Positions 11,149 to 35,339 of a stretch of 64,000 nucleotides of DNA are shown here, in pieces. A program made the translations under genes and the position numbers. The stretch comes from Isoetes taiwanensis (taxonomy: Eukaryota; Streptophyta; Lycopodiopsida; Isoetales; Isoetaceae). The stretch is from positions 11,860,134 to 11,924,133 of the forward strand of contig JAJEKV010000028.1 in assembly GCA_021234155.1 (NCBI GenBank), in the 5' to 3' direction. The notes under the pieces are model-generated. The model made no database searches. It worked only from the letters and a program-made list of their open reading frames with translations, and had not been told where the DNA came from. Position 1 is the stretch's first letter, and each line of letters begins with the position of its first letter.

Positions 11149-14100
11149 CTACAAGGTGGGAATAGCGGGGTTACCTCGGGCATGTTGTGTAACAACTTCG
11201 TATTTACCATCTCCAATGCTCTTGTAATACTTACCTGACAATACAATTTCCTGCCTGTTGAATTTAGAGCCCCAGTAGTCCTTAAATGCACGTTCCACAG
11301 TGTGTTTAGGTTCAGTGCACTTAATGATCCAGAAATCAACATTATCTTCATTGCCCTCCTCAGCATTGACAACAAAGTTGTCACCTACATCAACCATTTC
11401 TGCCTTCCACTGATTGTCCCCTTCATACTGTACATGAGTTACAGATGCCTCTTCTATTACCTCCATATGAAGTAAAGTTTCATGTGCATACTCTCCAAGC
11501 CGAGATGCATGTCTACACTTGGACCATAGTTCTGCCCAACAGAATCTGCAAAAACATGACAGATGCCTGTGTGCCACTTCAAGAGGCCTGTCTTTGCGGT
11601 ATGGCCTGATTGTATGTATCTTTGTTGTGCCTTTGAGAGTCTCACAATCATATTGCATGTCCCAATTAACATCACCTAGCTTCACAAGCCAAAAGAACCT
11701 AATGTTGGAGTTCCAAACAGTTAGTAGCAGTTGAGAAGTAATAAGCAGCCAAAAAAGGAAAGAAAAAGTATTGACCTGTTTATGTTAGTCTCTTTCAAAG
11801 ACAGTTTGGAGCTAAAATACCAAAACAGGAAGTTCACAACATCTTGTGCATTCCTTAAGGGAGTGCTGTCTCGTTTGAGCATTTCACTTGTCAAAATTCT
11901 CTTTATGACAGCTCCAGCACCGTCATGTTCCCCTTTCCCATGTGATGAAGCGAAAAAGTTCCACTGCATCTTAATCCCTGTCAACTTATAGAATCTGCCT
12001 AAGAAGAAAAAAGCCCTAGAAGATTTGAACTGGGAAGCACATCCATCAGACCAGAACACATGTTTAGACAAGTGTACTCCCTTGCTCAATAAAAAGTCAT
12101 GATGACTTTGCAAACTGTGCTGGACAAACAAACTATCATGTTTCTTGTCATCAGATATGTAGAAATGTGTCTCTTTGACAATCTTTCTATCCCCAACCTT
12201 GATATTTGGGATCTCTCCATCTAAAGCATGCCTGTATGTAATATGAACTAATATAGAACATTGGTCGTTATGCCAATGCATGCTCTGGATTTCCTGCTGA
12301 ACTTTGAAAGAGAAATTCTCGGCAAAGTCTATAACAGAAACCATAGTACCTTTTGGAAAAGATTGAAGACAGTTCTTGAACTGATCTGCTTGCCATCTGG
12401 CTGTGTAATTATGTGGGATAAACTGTTTGATAACACCATCAGCATGTGTCATGAACTCCTTCAAGGTAGTTGTCTTGTACACAAGCCTCATAATGTCTTT
12501 TGTCTTCTCTATGATTTTTCCCTCTTTGCCTACAGACTTCTTTATTGTCTCCTTAACCTGTGTTGACAAAAAACAGTATGAATACCACCAAACAGAGCCA
12601 AAAATCTGTTTTGAGCACTACCATTCAATTGGCAAGTAAACAATTGGAAAACAATTGGTACAGGCAGAAATACCTTCTCAAAGTTCTTCCAATCGATAGT
12701 TCTCAATGCACTCTTCTCCCTTGGACATCTTCTTAGTTTCTTGATACCACAAAAAGTGCAGTCAAGTTTAAGGCATTTTGCCTTGTGCCAAATCTCCTCC
12801 TTCGCCTTTACAAATGCACTGACCTCCATAGTTCACTTACACTTTGTTAAATGTTTTGTCTTTTTGCTTCACAAAGGTCTCCCTTACCACAAACGTACAC
12901 TTGCAAGCACAATTTGGCCCATGTGTGTTTGGATCTCTTCTAATTCTATTCAAAGTATGCCTTACAAATTCCATCTTCATATGGTAAATGCACATGCAAG
13001 TTTCTCGATCTTTCAATCTCCTAACAGACAAAGGTTTCAAAGATTCAAACCTCCTCAATCCAATCTTCATGTCGTGGTGCTCTTTCTGAAATTTTTTGTA
13101 AAATACAACCTAAATGAAAAAATGAACTCGTTAGAACTTTGTTTTGCGAAGCTGTTAAATGCATGTGCTTAGAATTTGCATGTAGGAAATGCATGTAATA
13201 TGCAACATAGTGAAGAAGAAAATAAAGAAGACAAAGCATTGGAATTGAATAAAAATCGAGTTTAGAGATCTCAAAACCGAGATTCTTCCAAAAATGAATC
13301 GGATGCAATCTGTAGGGTTTCGAGTCTTCAAGCCTTCGTTGCATCTTCTAAGCTTCACAACTTGCTTCTTGTTAGGGGAAACCCCGGTGTTGGAAATCCA
13401 AAGAGTTGTATACCTTCTCTCGATCACCAAAAAAGTTTGTCACTCCTATTTTTCCTTTTAAACATGGACCAAGGTCCACCAATTGCAAAATGCTCTCTTC
13501 TTGTCCAAAGCAAAGATAAACAACCTTTCTCTTTATGTTCAATGTCTTTTGCAATACACGACTTATTGTTGGAATTGTTGGCAGACCATTAAAAGTGTAG
13601 ATGATCTTGCATGAGTAATGTCATGATTCCTTCTTAGCTTGTTGCTTTGAAGACTGCTCTTAACATTATCAACAACATCCCTGACTGCCAAAAATTCTTT
13701 GTGGCCCATGATGCCAATTTGAGGTAATCCTTGACCTGTTCTTGCTAATATCTCATCCCTATCATCTTGAAACAAATTTTTGCACACATTCTGAATATTA
13801 TCCAAAATATCTTTTGCCAATTTCGTTTGGTTCTAGTGGCCAATCTATGAGGGGTTGCGGTGATTCTTGTGCCAATCTTTCGGCTCTTCTTTTCCTTTGC
13901 ATTCTTCTTTTTGGCGGACATAATCTTCCCCAAAAAGTTGTATTTGGTGATAAACATTTGCATTTAACACGAATGCAGTCACAACAAGTGTGTCCAACAG
14001 ACCTTTCTGAAACCGAAATGGGAGATGAAACTCTTTTAACAGGCGAAATTGAAGGGGAAGGCAATCCTTCTCCTAAATCTGTTAATTCACTGGCAACGAC

Positions 14101-14379
14101 AGCAGTGGATGGCACAAACTCTGGCACCCTTATATCCGGTATTTCGGACTCCAAATCGAAGCCCGTGTCCTTTGCCACCGCCTCGGATCAGCATTTCCGA
14201 ATTTTGCTTCAAATTCGCAAAGAAAACGTTCAACCAAATCCATCTCTTCTTGAAAAAAATAGGAAGAAGTGCATCTTCGAATGGGGAAGACGGATTTGGC
14301 GGGGTATGATCATTTTGAGAGGATGCTCTTGGCGGGTCAACGATCTCTCCTCAAATTGCTCGAGCAGTTTGGCGCTCAT
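11149..14379 (-). CDS. Putative DDE/D-type transposase of the 7.9 kb element (multi-exon, frame breaks)
   Basis: Read on the minus strand, the N-terminal part (about 14243-13563) is charged, with a Cys cluster (GHTCCDCIRVKCKC). A second block (13070-12840) holds a Cys/His cluster (RETCMCIYHMKMEF ... NCACKC). A third (12829-12670) has CTFCGIKKLRRC and ends at a GT donor. The core (12560-11790) carries VIDFAENFSF, EIQSMHWHNDQCSILVH, FWSDGCASQFKSS and NFFASSHGKGEHDGAGAVIKR. The spacing of VID, SDG and GEHDG fits an RNase-H-like DDE/D fold. A last exon (about 11690-11149) ends NPAIPTL and includes DNFVVNAEEGNEDNVDFWI, resembling a BAH-type segment. Frames change near 13830 and 14170, so this copy is spliced there or damaged. 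Similar core proteins occur in other plants and animals as unnamed repeats (recollection, unverified). Confidence 0.55.
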
Positions 14380-14464
14380 AAAACCTAATTCGATAATGGA
14401 GTCTAAAATTAGGAAAAAAGGCGAAAAGCACCCCCAAAGACCCAATGTCTGTGTCCCAGTAAAA

Positions 14465-14491
14465 TTGCCCCCCAATATTGTGCTTTGACCC
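14465..14491 (-). repeat. Right terminal inverted repeat
   Basis: Perfect inverted copy of the left end; the match stops at position 28. ATTT follows directly, as it precedes the left end. Confidence 0.8.
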
Positions 14492-15150
14492 ATTTTGAGA
14501 ATGCTCTTTCATTTTAAAACTATTGCATCAAACATGCCATGCAACCTGCCATATTCATTATAATAGTCCCATGATAAGAGCTAGAGATGAGGGGGTTAAT
14601 CTCTCTTGTGAGCATGCTATGGCAGATAAACAGGTGAAATCGGGAGGGATGAGCATGCTTATCTGCCATAACATGCAAGCAAGGGAGATTAACCCCCTTA
14701 ACCAACAGGCCCAAGCTGTATATCCACAGCTCGATTATCACAGGTTTGGAAGCCCCATGACCCAAGATGTCCATCAAGTTTATCACAGGATTGAAAGCCG
14801 TTTATCACAGGTTTGAAGCTTATATCACAGTCGGAGGCACTCCAGGCCTTGTTTCAGCCGGTTCCGCCCTCTCATGAGGTTTGAATAGACGCTCAGGATT
14901 GTCGGATGAGCTAAACCTGCCAGTTGAAGTGACTTGAACCTAAATTGTTCCCTTAGTTTTCATATTTTTCCTAGTATACAACTTAATAGTCTCTCATGTC
15001 ACAAAGACCACTTATGCACTCACCCATGACATCTCTTGGTACCCACATTATAGTCATCAAGACGCTAATGTTGTAGAAAATGTCATTTTCGAGGCATAAA
15101 CAAGGAAATCTTCTAAACCATCCGATTGGTATATCAGACGCTAAAATCTG
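14492..15150. repeat. Direct repeat copy A (~0.65 kb)
   Basis: It matches 15694-16391 with scattered differences, from ATTTTGAGAATGCTC to CCGATTGGTATATC. It starts at the transposon's right end, so copy B serves as a candidate unoccupied site. Confidence 0.75.
14590..14698. mobile_element. Foldback/MITE-like hairpin in direct repeat copy A
   Basis: GGGGGTTAATCTCTCTTG and GAGCATGCTATGGCAGATAA on the left pair with GCATGCTTATCTGCCATA and AAGGGAGATTAACCCCC on the right. Arms are ~45 bp with a short loop. It has no coding capacity. Confidence 0.65.
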
Positions 15151-15693
15151 ATAGCAATTTTATCTGGCTTCTAATTTTCTCTATCAGGTTGGGTCCTTTT
15201 TTTATTGCTAGATATAGGAAATTAAGTGGCAGTAGTAAAGAAGCAAAAGGTCGAATTGGGTTGCTTGATTAATGTGCAATTGATTCTATAAAATAATTTC
15301 TCAACAAAAGAAAGTCTCATATAATTGCTCATGCCAAAGATTAGAGCTGAAGCACACTACAGTTTTGTTATGGACGTGGCCTTTGAAGCTGTTTTGTGCA
15401 TGCAACAGATCTTACCTGTGTTTTCTCTTCAATATAATGAGCTTGCAAAATAAATTCTCCCCCAAAAATGTTGGACCCCAGAATATATGCATATTGCTTC
15501 AAAATTCCATCTTCTCTAAAACACGTATAATCCCCACAAAATAGAAAATGATTGTTATGCAACCACACGACTGCCCACCGAAGGTGTGCAATTTTCTAGT
15601 TTATTATTAATAAATTCCCCATGCCATCCCCAAGATCCCAAAGGGTCCAACGCCAACGGGCAACCCCTTGATGCGTGCATCTTGTTTAAAACC

Positions 15694-16391
15694 ATTTTAA
15701 GAATGCTCTTTCATTTTAGAACTATTGCATCAAACATGCCAAGGCATGCAACCTGCCATATTCATTATAATAGTCCCATGATAAGAGAAGAGATGAGGGG
15801 GGTAATCTCTCTTGCGAGCATGCTATGGCAAATAAACAGGTGAAACCGAGAGGGATGAGCATGCTTATCTGCTATAAAATGCAAGCAAGGGAAATTAACC
15901 CCCTTAACGAACAGGCCCAAGGTGTATATCCATAGCTCGATTGTCACAGGTTTGGAAGCTCCACGACCCGAGATGTCCATCAAGTTTATCACAGATTTGG
16001 AAGCTGTTTATCACAGGTTTGAAGGTTATATCACAATCGGTGGCACTCCTGACCAGGCAAAACATCTCTGATAGCTACCTTGTTTCAGCCGACTTCGCCC
16101 CCTCATGAAGCTGGAATGGACGCTCAGGATTGTCGGATGACCTAAACCTGCCAGTTGAAGTGAGTTGAACCTAAATTGTTCCCTTAGTTTTCATGTTTTT
16201 CTAATATACAACTTAATAGTCTCTCATGTCATAAAGATTGTCACAAAAACCACTTTACGCACTCACCCATGACATCTCTTGGTACCCCCATTATAGTCAT
16301 CACAGACGCTAATGTTGTAGAAAATGTCATTTTCGAGGCATAAACAAGGAAATCTTCTAAACCGTCCGATTGGTATATCGGACGATACAAT
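15694..16391. repeat. Direct repeat copy B (~0.7 kb)
   Basis: Second copy of 14492-15150, with its own version of the foldback hairpin at 15797-15903. It carries a small extra segment near 16050-16085. The 15151-15693 spacer between the copies has no recognised gene. Confidence 0.75.
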
Positions 16392-16499
16392 CCAAATATT
16401 CTTCCAGCCTACCCAAGCAAGGGTTTGCCCTTCGGGCAACCCAAAAATGTACACAAAGATTGGGTCATACGAAAACAATGGCAGGAATAGTAGCAGCTC

Positions 16500-16835
16500 T
16501 TAACGAGAAGATTAACCACCCCTGCCAGGTCGTTACAACTAGTAAAATAAGCGAGCTCAGAAGTGTGAGCCCATTTACTGGCCAAGCAGGGGTGGTTCAC
16601 CCCTTAATCAGCATGCCATTGGCTATCAACACCAAGACTCAATTATCACCTTTCAATCTTGCCCCTAGCCTCAATTTTTTAGAAAATGACAATTGAGAGA
16701 CGTGGGGCCTCTCTAGGTATGACATTGTAAGGGTGACAAAATTGATCCACAATTTGAGTTGACATAGCTCCTGGCCTATGCAAGTCGCTGCCAACCCGGG
16801 AATCATGTCTCAATTGTGTTACCCTTACATAGGAA
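16500..16835. mobile_element. Two adjacent MITE-like inverted repeats
   Basis: The first (about 16506-16606) has arms AACCACCCCTGCC and GGCCAAGCAGGGGTGGTT. The second (about 16728-16835) has arms GTAAGGGTGACAAAATTGA and TCAATTGTGTTACCCTTAC. Both lack open frames and lie within 700 bp upstream of the ABCC start codon, so they may sit in its promoter. Confidence 0.5.
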
Positions 16836-17154
16836 TAAGACAAAAAATGAGGTACAACTTTTTCACTTTATTTTACTGCAATTTGAGCTTGCGATTGATA
16901 TGGCTATTATGCGTCTGATGTGCAGAGGCCATTTAACAGGATTGGAATAATAAAGTCAGCGATACTTTGCTTTTAGGGTGGCCCAACAACATTCCTAGGA
17001 AAGTTTAATGCTGTTTTCTCTACTATAGAATGCAAGCCCACAGTCTACTCAGCCATGGCTCCCCGGAGCTGGATTGATCCCCTGTCTCCAATCCAATCTG
17101 TCTCCCCATAATGCTCTGTCCCTGAACCGATCCAGTTTTTCCCACTCCATTTCC

Positions 17155-29926
<12,772 letters not shown>

Positions 29927-31105
29927 AGGCACTTGCACTTCTCTACCTTTTGTACTTCGAGGACGACAGACAGAATAATGATGGCTTCTATGAATGCATC
30001 TTAAATCCCACTCTTATAATCCGTTTTTGCCAATTGAATAATTTGGTCCTCTAGAGTATCATCCTACTCTACTCCACGTGTGTTGACTGTGCATGTTGAG
30101 TCATCCATCTGTTGTTGACATGGCATCACAATATATGCTATAGTCATGCCTCACTAGAGTGAGTTCGTCTCTAAGATCTTACGCTTCATGGTGGTGCTTT
30201 CTCTATTTCTTCAAAGTCATAGAGCACTAAATGGTATTAGAGCCTCTTTGGATGAAAGAAACAATGATTGTAAAGTTATTTGCAAGAAAGGGTGATTGTA
30301 AGATAGGATTCTCTTGGCTTTGTGAAATCTTCATCAAGATTTGTAGATTTGTACACTTTTCTGCTGTAGACCGAATTTGTTTGATCATTTAATTTATGAT
30401 TCTTTTTTGGATTGGGAATGTTATAAAACACGTTGATTAGGAGTCTTGCAATTTTGATAGAATTGTGCAAGCACAAGGTGTAGACTAGAAGTTTTGAAAG
30501 TTGGACAGTGGAAGTTTTGAAAATTGGACAGTTACAATGCTTGAAAAATTGGTGTCAATTTTTAAGATTGGTGTGATTTGTCTGTGTGTTTTTTTTTTAA
30601 ATTTTAGATGTCTGCGCGTTTTTTTTTAAATCTTAGATCTATGCGAGTTTTTTTTTAAATCTTAGATCTATGTGAGTGCCGAAGTTGGTAAAGAATCCTA
30701 ATGTTATTTTTGGAGGCAGATAGTATTTGGAAGTTTTCTTTTAAGTGGTGACAAATCTGGCTAGAAGGACTTGCAATTTGGTCGAATCATTTCTTCTTGC
30801 TTGAGTTATTTTTGGGAAAAGTAAAAGTCTTTGCATGCAGGATCCTTTTTTGCAATATTTTTGGGAAAAGTAAAAGTCTTTGCATGCAGGATCCTTTTTT
30901 GCAATAGGATAGGCCATATAGATCAAAACTTTTGTCGGAGTTGAGTAGGAATTTGTTTTGGGTTATTTCGAGCAAAACCACATAGGTTTGTTTTTGCTAC
31001 ATCTACAAGTTGCAACGACATTTGGCATGATATGTTATTAGGCTCTTGTTTAGCTGCAACATGATACCAAGGTTTGAATTGGGAAGTGCTAGAGAATCTG
31101 CAGGG
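29927..31105. other. ABCC 3' flank and 5' part of a Copia cluster
   Basis: The ABCC stop is at 29924-29926. AATAAT-type signals occur at 29973 and 30037. The rest contains an LTR-like sequence (next entry), a 38-bp T-rich tandem repeat at 30590-30675 and a 49-bp tandem duplication at 30807-30904 (TATTTTTGGGAAAAGTAAAA). No intact coding frame is seen. Confidence 0.5.
30048..30244 (+). mobile_element. Diverged Copia 5' LTR with iMet primer-binding site
   Basis: The segment CCACGTGTGTTGACTGTGCA ... TCAAAGTCATAGAGCACTAA is followed directly by TGGTATTAGAGCC (30232-30244), one base from the canonical TGGTATCAGAGCC site for initiator tRNA-Met. It is related, at roughly two thirds identity by eye, to 38287-38460, its probable 3' partner. 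The left edge is uncertain. Confidence 0.55.
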
Positions 31106-31262
31106 TGTTAGACAATGTGAAACATATGGTTTAGAGTTACACGTGTCATCCTAGTAGTGACACGATGTCGTTTGCTTGTGTTGCATCTCTCCTTGTGTAG
31201 TGGCACGTTGTCGTTTGCTTGTGTTGCATCTCTCCTTGTGTTCAGATCAATCACTTCTAATA
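31106..31262 (+). repeat. Copia 5' LTR
   Basis: Begins TGTTAGACAATG and ends TTCTAATA next to the primer-binding site. It contains two copies of GTGTTGCATCTCTCCTTGTG, at 31178 and 31221. Confidence 0.8.
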
Positions 31263-31659
31263 TGGTATCAGAGCCGACCCAAAGAGGATCGACTGGGAAG
31301 GAGAAAATTTGAAGGAGAACTCAAGGAATCAAGGAGGCTTGACTGGGAAGGAGAAAATTTGAAGGAGAACTCAAGGAATCAAGGAGGCTTGAATTGACGA
31401 ATCAAATTTGGTGAGCTGAAATTGATTGAAGCCAAAATAGCCTTGTTCCAAGAAAAAAGGCTTTTCAACGTCAAAATTTGAGGCAAAATTGAAGGAAACT
31501 TTATCCGGACGTGATTAAAGGGAATTTGTTTCCCAGAATTGATCGAGGAAGAGGGAGAATGCCTTTATATATGCCTGCGTGAATTTGATCAAAGTAGGAA
31601 TTGATAAGAAAACCTTTAGCAAGCTAAAATCTCATAATTGGTCAGTGTAGCTCCTATGG

Positions 31660-32806
31660 TTGATCAAGGGTGAAGTGGATTTTGGGTTGGTTTTTTCTAG
31701 CAGGCGACAGAACTATATTGTAGTCATGGATCCCTTCAAATTCTCCATGAATACGAAGCTAAATCATCAATTCTTAATCATGAAAAGGTTTCATGACATT
31801 TATAATAACATTTATAATAAGATGGAAGAAGTATTGAAGGCGGATTTTTGCAGCACTAAGAATTCAAACAAGTTTGCAGAAATGAATTCCTCGGCTGTCG
31901 CTTAATAAAAATGTTATGCGATGAAACAGTTGGAGAGCAGTTGGATGAATTTGAAGAATTTTAGAATTTATGAAAATATCTGGACCAATCTCTTACTGTC
32001 AAGGGGCAGGCTACTCATATGATGTTAAAATAGAAAATCCGACCGACCATTTTTATAATTTTCATGGCATGTTTGCTTTTTTAAACTAGATGAAGTCTTG
32101 GAGGCTAGATTATAATGCAGTTGGCGGAAGTTTATCAGAAAAAGATATCATTCAAGAAATTTTGTCATTCAATGATATTATTGATCAGATTTGATGAGAC
32201 CATTGGTCTACCGCCTCTATTTTGTTGCAGCAGGAAGAAGTAGTGGTCAAACAAAAGCAGAAGCATCAAGAAAATTTGAATTACTCCAAGGCCACTCCTT
32301 CTAAGTCTGATAAAACCTCTATTGGCGAGAAGTCTTATGTTCCCAAATTTGAGCAGAAATCAAAATTTGATAAAAGAAACCTTAAATGCTACAATTGCGG
32401 AGAAAAGGGATACTTCAAGTATGGATGTCCTAAACAAAAAAAGGACAAAGCTGTTAGCAAGTCTAAGACTGTTAAACAGGAAGTCAGTACAATTACTTAT
32501 GCATTCGAAGTTTGTCCTAATGAATACTTGAACCTAGCAGTTCATGAGATTCTTTTTGATGAAATAGAAGCTTATGAATCTTATTGTGATGATACAATAA
32601 ATGCAAGTTCTAATATTACAAGTTCTGATGTTACAGATGCAAGTTCCGATGTTACAAGTTTTGATATCACTGATGCAAGTTTTGATGATACAACAGATAA
32701 AAGTTTGCATGCCGCAGCTCAAAACGCATTCCAACGTGGATGTATTTTGGATTTTGGTGCTACCAAACACATGGTAGGCAACCAAGATGATCTTACCAAT
32801 CTTTAA
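31660..32806 (+). pseudogene. Copia gag and protease start, degenerate
   Basis: 31729-31905 resembles a gag start (MDPFKFSMNTKLNHQFLIMK). At 32222-32806 an open frame carries a zinc knuckle CYNCGEKGYFKYGC (32388-32430). The position normally occupied by His is Tyr, which should weaken zinc binding. The end of the frame has LDFGATKHMVGN (32745-32780), the aspartic protease site with the usual DSGA changed to DFGA. Between them is a Ser/Asp/Thr-rich repeat (SSDVTDASSDVTSFDITDAS). Confidence 0.75.
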
Positions 32807-33289
32807 GCTTGTACGGAAGGCCAAGTTAAGCTGGGAAGTGGCGAAGCATTGCTATCACAGGTAAGGGAGAGCTTGTTTTTCAAGCCTTGCTGCAAATGTG
32901 AGAAGGGCACGTGATGCCATGCTAGTATCAGATTTGCAATCGAAGTTGCTGATAAGCCAGGCAAACATTTTTTCTTTTCTAACGGTCGTGCCTATCTTTA
33001 GGAAAGAATCCATTTGAGCATGACGACCTCTATAAAAATGATGTGCTAGCTGAGGCTGAATTGCAAAATGGCTTGTACAGTCTTGATGGGCAAGTCAAGC
33101 ATGCTAAATATGGGATGATTGCTTGCACTTTGGAAAATGAGCATCTCTGGCATCAATGCTTTGGCTATAAGACATAGGATCTTGTCGATTCGAGCCATTG
33201 GAAATAAGTGGATTTTTCGCACATAATTCCATGTTGATGGGTCTATCACTTGGTCGCTAAAGATTACTCGCAACAAAAAAGAGTTGATT

Positions 33290-33680
33290 ATGTGGAAGTC
33301 TTTGCTCCTGTCGCGTGCATCGCTACTGTTAGAGTAGTAATAACATTGGCAGCTATGAAAGGATGTTCACTCTTTTAAATGGACTTCGAATTTGCTTTCT
33401 TAGGGGATTTGGAGGAAGAAGTTTATAGCAACAACTTGTGGGTTTTGAGGTTAAAGGCCAAGAGCATTTAGTCTGCAAGCTTAAGAAGAGCCTTTATGGC
33501 TTAAAGCAAGCACCCAAATACTGGTATCATAAAGCAAATCAGTTTTTTTTTTTTTTTTTTTTTTTGCCTACTGGTTATTGATAAAATAATGCCGATCTAA
33601 TCTTTCTTTTGCAGTTGCAGGCCATACCTTGTCTATTGTGATCCTCTATGTCGATGATTTGATCATCATGGGTGTAACGA
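33290..33680 (+). pseudogene. Copia reverse transcriptase fragment
   Basis: VEVFAPVACIATVRVVITLA (about 33293-33350), KSLYGLKQAPKYWY (33483-33525) and LYVDDLIIMG (33644-33672) are reverse transcriptase signatures. A 24-nt T run at 33541-33564 and stop codons interrupt it. Confidence 0.8.
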
Positions 33681-33699
33681 ACCTAATGGCCTTAGGAGT

Positions 33700-35290
33700 A
33701 TGTTATAAAATGAAATTTAAATTAAATACTCTTAAAACGTTAATAGTCAAAAGACTTTTAAAATGAAATTGGGGAACATCTTTAAATTGGGTATGCTGTA
33801 ATATGGCAACAACATATTGGCGTAGTTAAGAAATAATCATGCCAAATCGGGCCTCTAGCATGCTGGATAGACATCTGGCACGATGCCTTGGCAACATGAT
33901 AGATTGCCAGCTGTGATTTTTTGCATTTAGCAAAACTATAAAGGACTTGGCCATTAGATAAATTCAGGCCACAAGGACGGTGCCACGTGGCCCTGCCCAT
34001 GTGGTTGAAGATATATTTATTATTTGTTTAAGGTCCATACTAGATTAATCTTCTACAGACTAGGAGCTTATCCCACGGTCTTGCGGCCGCCAAATGGAAG
34101 GGATGAGAAGGAAGTCAGAAGACGTTTGCAAGAAGGAAGAAGCTTGAAGCGCAGGACTGAAGAGGAAGAAGCACTAGGACCAGTGAGATCGAGATTAAGA
34201 GGTGGGGATTCTGCCAGTGTGAGTAACTATGTTGTTTATTTCCGATCTCTGGGAATTGTGGAAGGATGAAACCATTGTTGGAGCCAATCACCATCCTATA
34301 GTTCTTATCAGCCTGGAATTGTCAGATAAACTGTTGGGTTATCCAAATCCGGCCCCTTGCTGCCTAAATCCGGCCATGTGGCTGTATGCATCCAAGCTTG
34401 CCTCACTGAAACTCCGCCCTGCCACCTGCCGCTATGCTTGAGCTTTTTGCTGAGAATCTGGCTTGGGGCTAAAATCCGATTCCGTCCTGCCATTCTCTGT
34501 ACTGCCCTTGCCCCTAAAATTCCAACTCCCTTGTGCGGGAAATTGGCTTTGATAACAGCTCGTCTCATGGAAACTTTGCTCTGTTGTCTGCCGACCTCAA
34601 CGTGTGGGCAGATAATTAAGGGAGGGGATACCAGTGTCGGGTATTCCTGCACCATTAAAAGTTGGTTTTAAGTCAATAAGATCATAAAACCATAGGCCTA
34701 GTAGCAAATTCGCTCCTTTCAATAGAAAAACCTTTGATGGCCTCATACATATAGACCCCAGCTTCGAACTAGTAGCAAACCCTATAGTAAACTTATAGAA
34801 TCGTGCCGTGATGACTTAACCGTAGAACCTAATCTTTACAAGCCTTGGTATTTTTAAATCCTAGGACCGTGCCGTAACATATTCATGATAGGTCGAACCA
34901 CCGGATTTACGAGATGCTGACCGCCCTCTTCCGACAGATATACTATGAGCAGAGACAACCAAGGGTTGATCTCTTAGATGGAGAGTCGGGAGATGAGCCT
35001 TCTGGAGATTTTGGTTCTACTGGGTCCTCATCTGTCACCTCAGATGGACGATCTGAGTGAATTTGTTGTATTATTGTTTGCACGTACATCTGTTGTTATC
35101 TTGTGATATGCTGTTAGCATACAAATTTTATAAGTCGTGAGGCTATCTATGGTGTGATATCATGTGGGGTGATGTGGTCTTGGAAATGTTATGCATATGT
35201 GTTATTGTCATTTCGGGGATCAATGTGAATACCTCTTGAGATTTTGCAGTTCTTGAATGATTAGTATTATTATGATAGTTAAGTTATCTA
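33700..35290. other. ~1.6 kb insertion inside the Copia pol
   Basis: The reverse transcriptase stops after LYVDDLIIMG and resumes at about 35352 with FLIEQLKLNLIKYFHMTDL, which normally follows within a few dozen residues. The intervening DNA has no recognised domain. Its ends were not located, so its class is unknown. Confidence 0.5.
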
Positions 35291-35339
35291 TAGTTATAAT
35301 TTGGTGACGGCTCATGCCAAGAGGGCTGGGTCCGTCTCG

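Larger units (their letters stand above)
6553..14491. mobile_element. ~7.9 kb TIR DNA transposon with two convergent genes (unassigned superfamily)
   Basis: The ends are perfect 27-bp inverted repeats starting GGGTCAAAGCACAATATT at 6553-6579 and their reverse complement at 14465-14491. Both are flanked directly by ATTT (6549-6552 and 14492-14495), a probable 4-bp target duplication. A paralogous copy of the right flank at 15694 reads ACCATTTTAAGAATGC, which fits an uninterrupted target. Inside are a + strand coiled-coil/RING gene and a - strand gene with a DDE/D-like core. They converge on a minisatellite at about 10315-10460. Several frames are broken, so this copy is probably not autonomous. 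The superfamily is not assigned, and linking both genes to one element is inference from the TIRs. Confidence 0.68.

Noticed and set aside
11721-12569. Reading the - strand core as a cellular host gene
   Set aside because: Its placement between inverted ends with a partner gene, and decayed frames, favour a transposon gene; host domestication is not excluded but has no support.
13742-14488. 248-residue open frame on the + strand
   Set aside because: It is antisense to the Cys-rich N-terminal part of the putative transposase and has no motif of its own.
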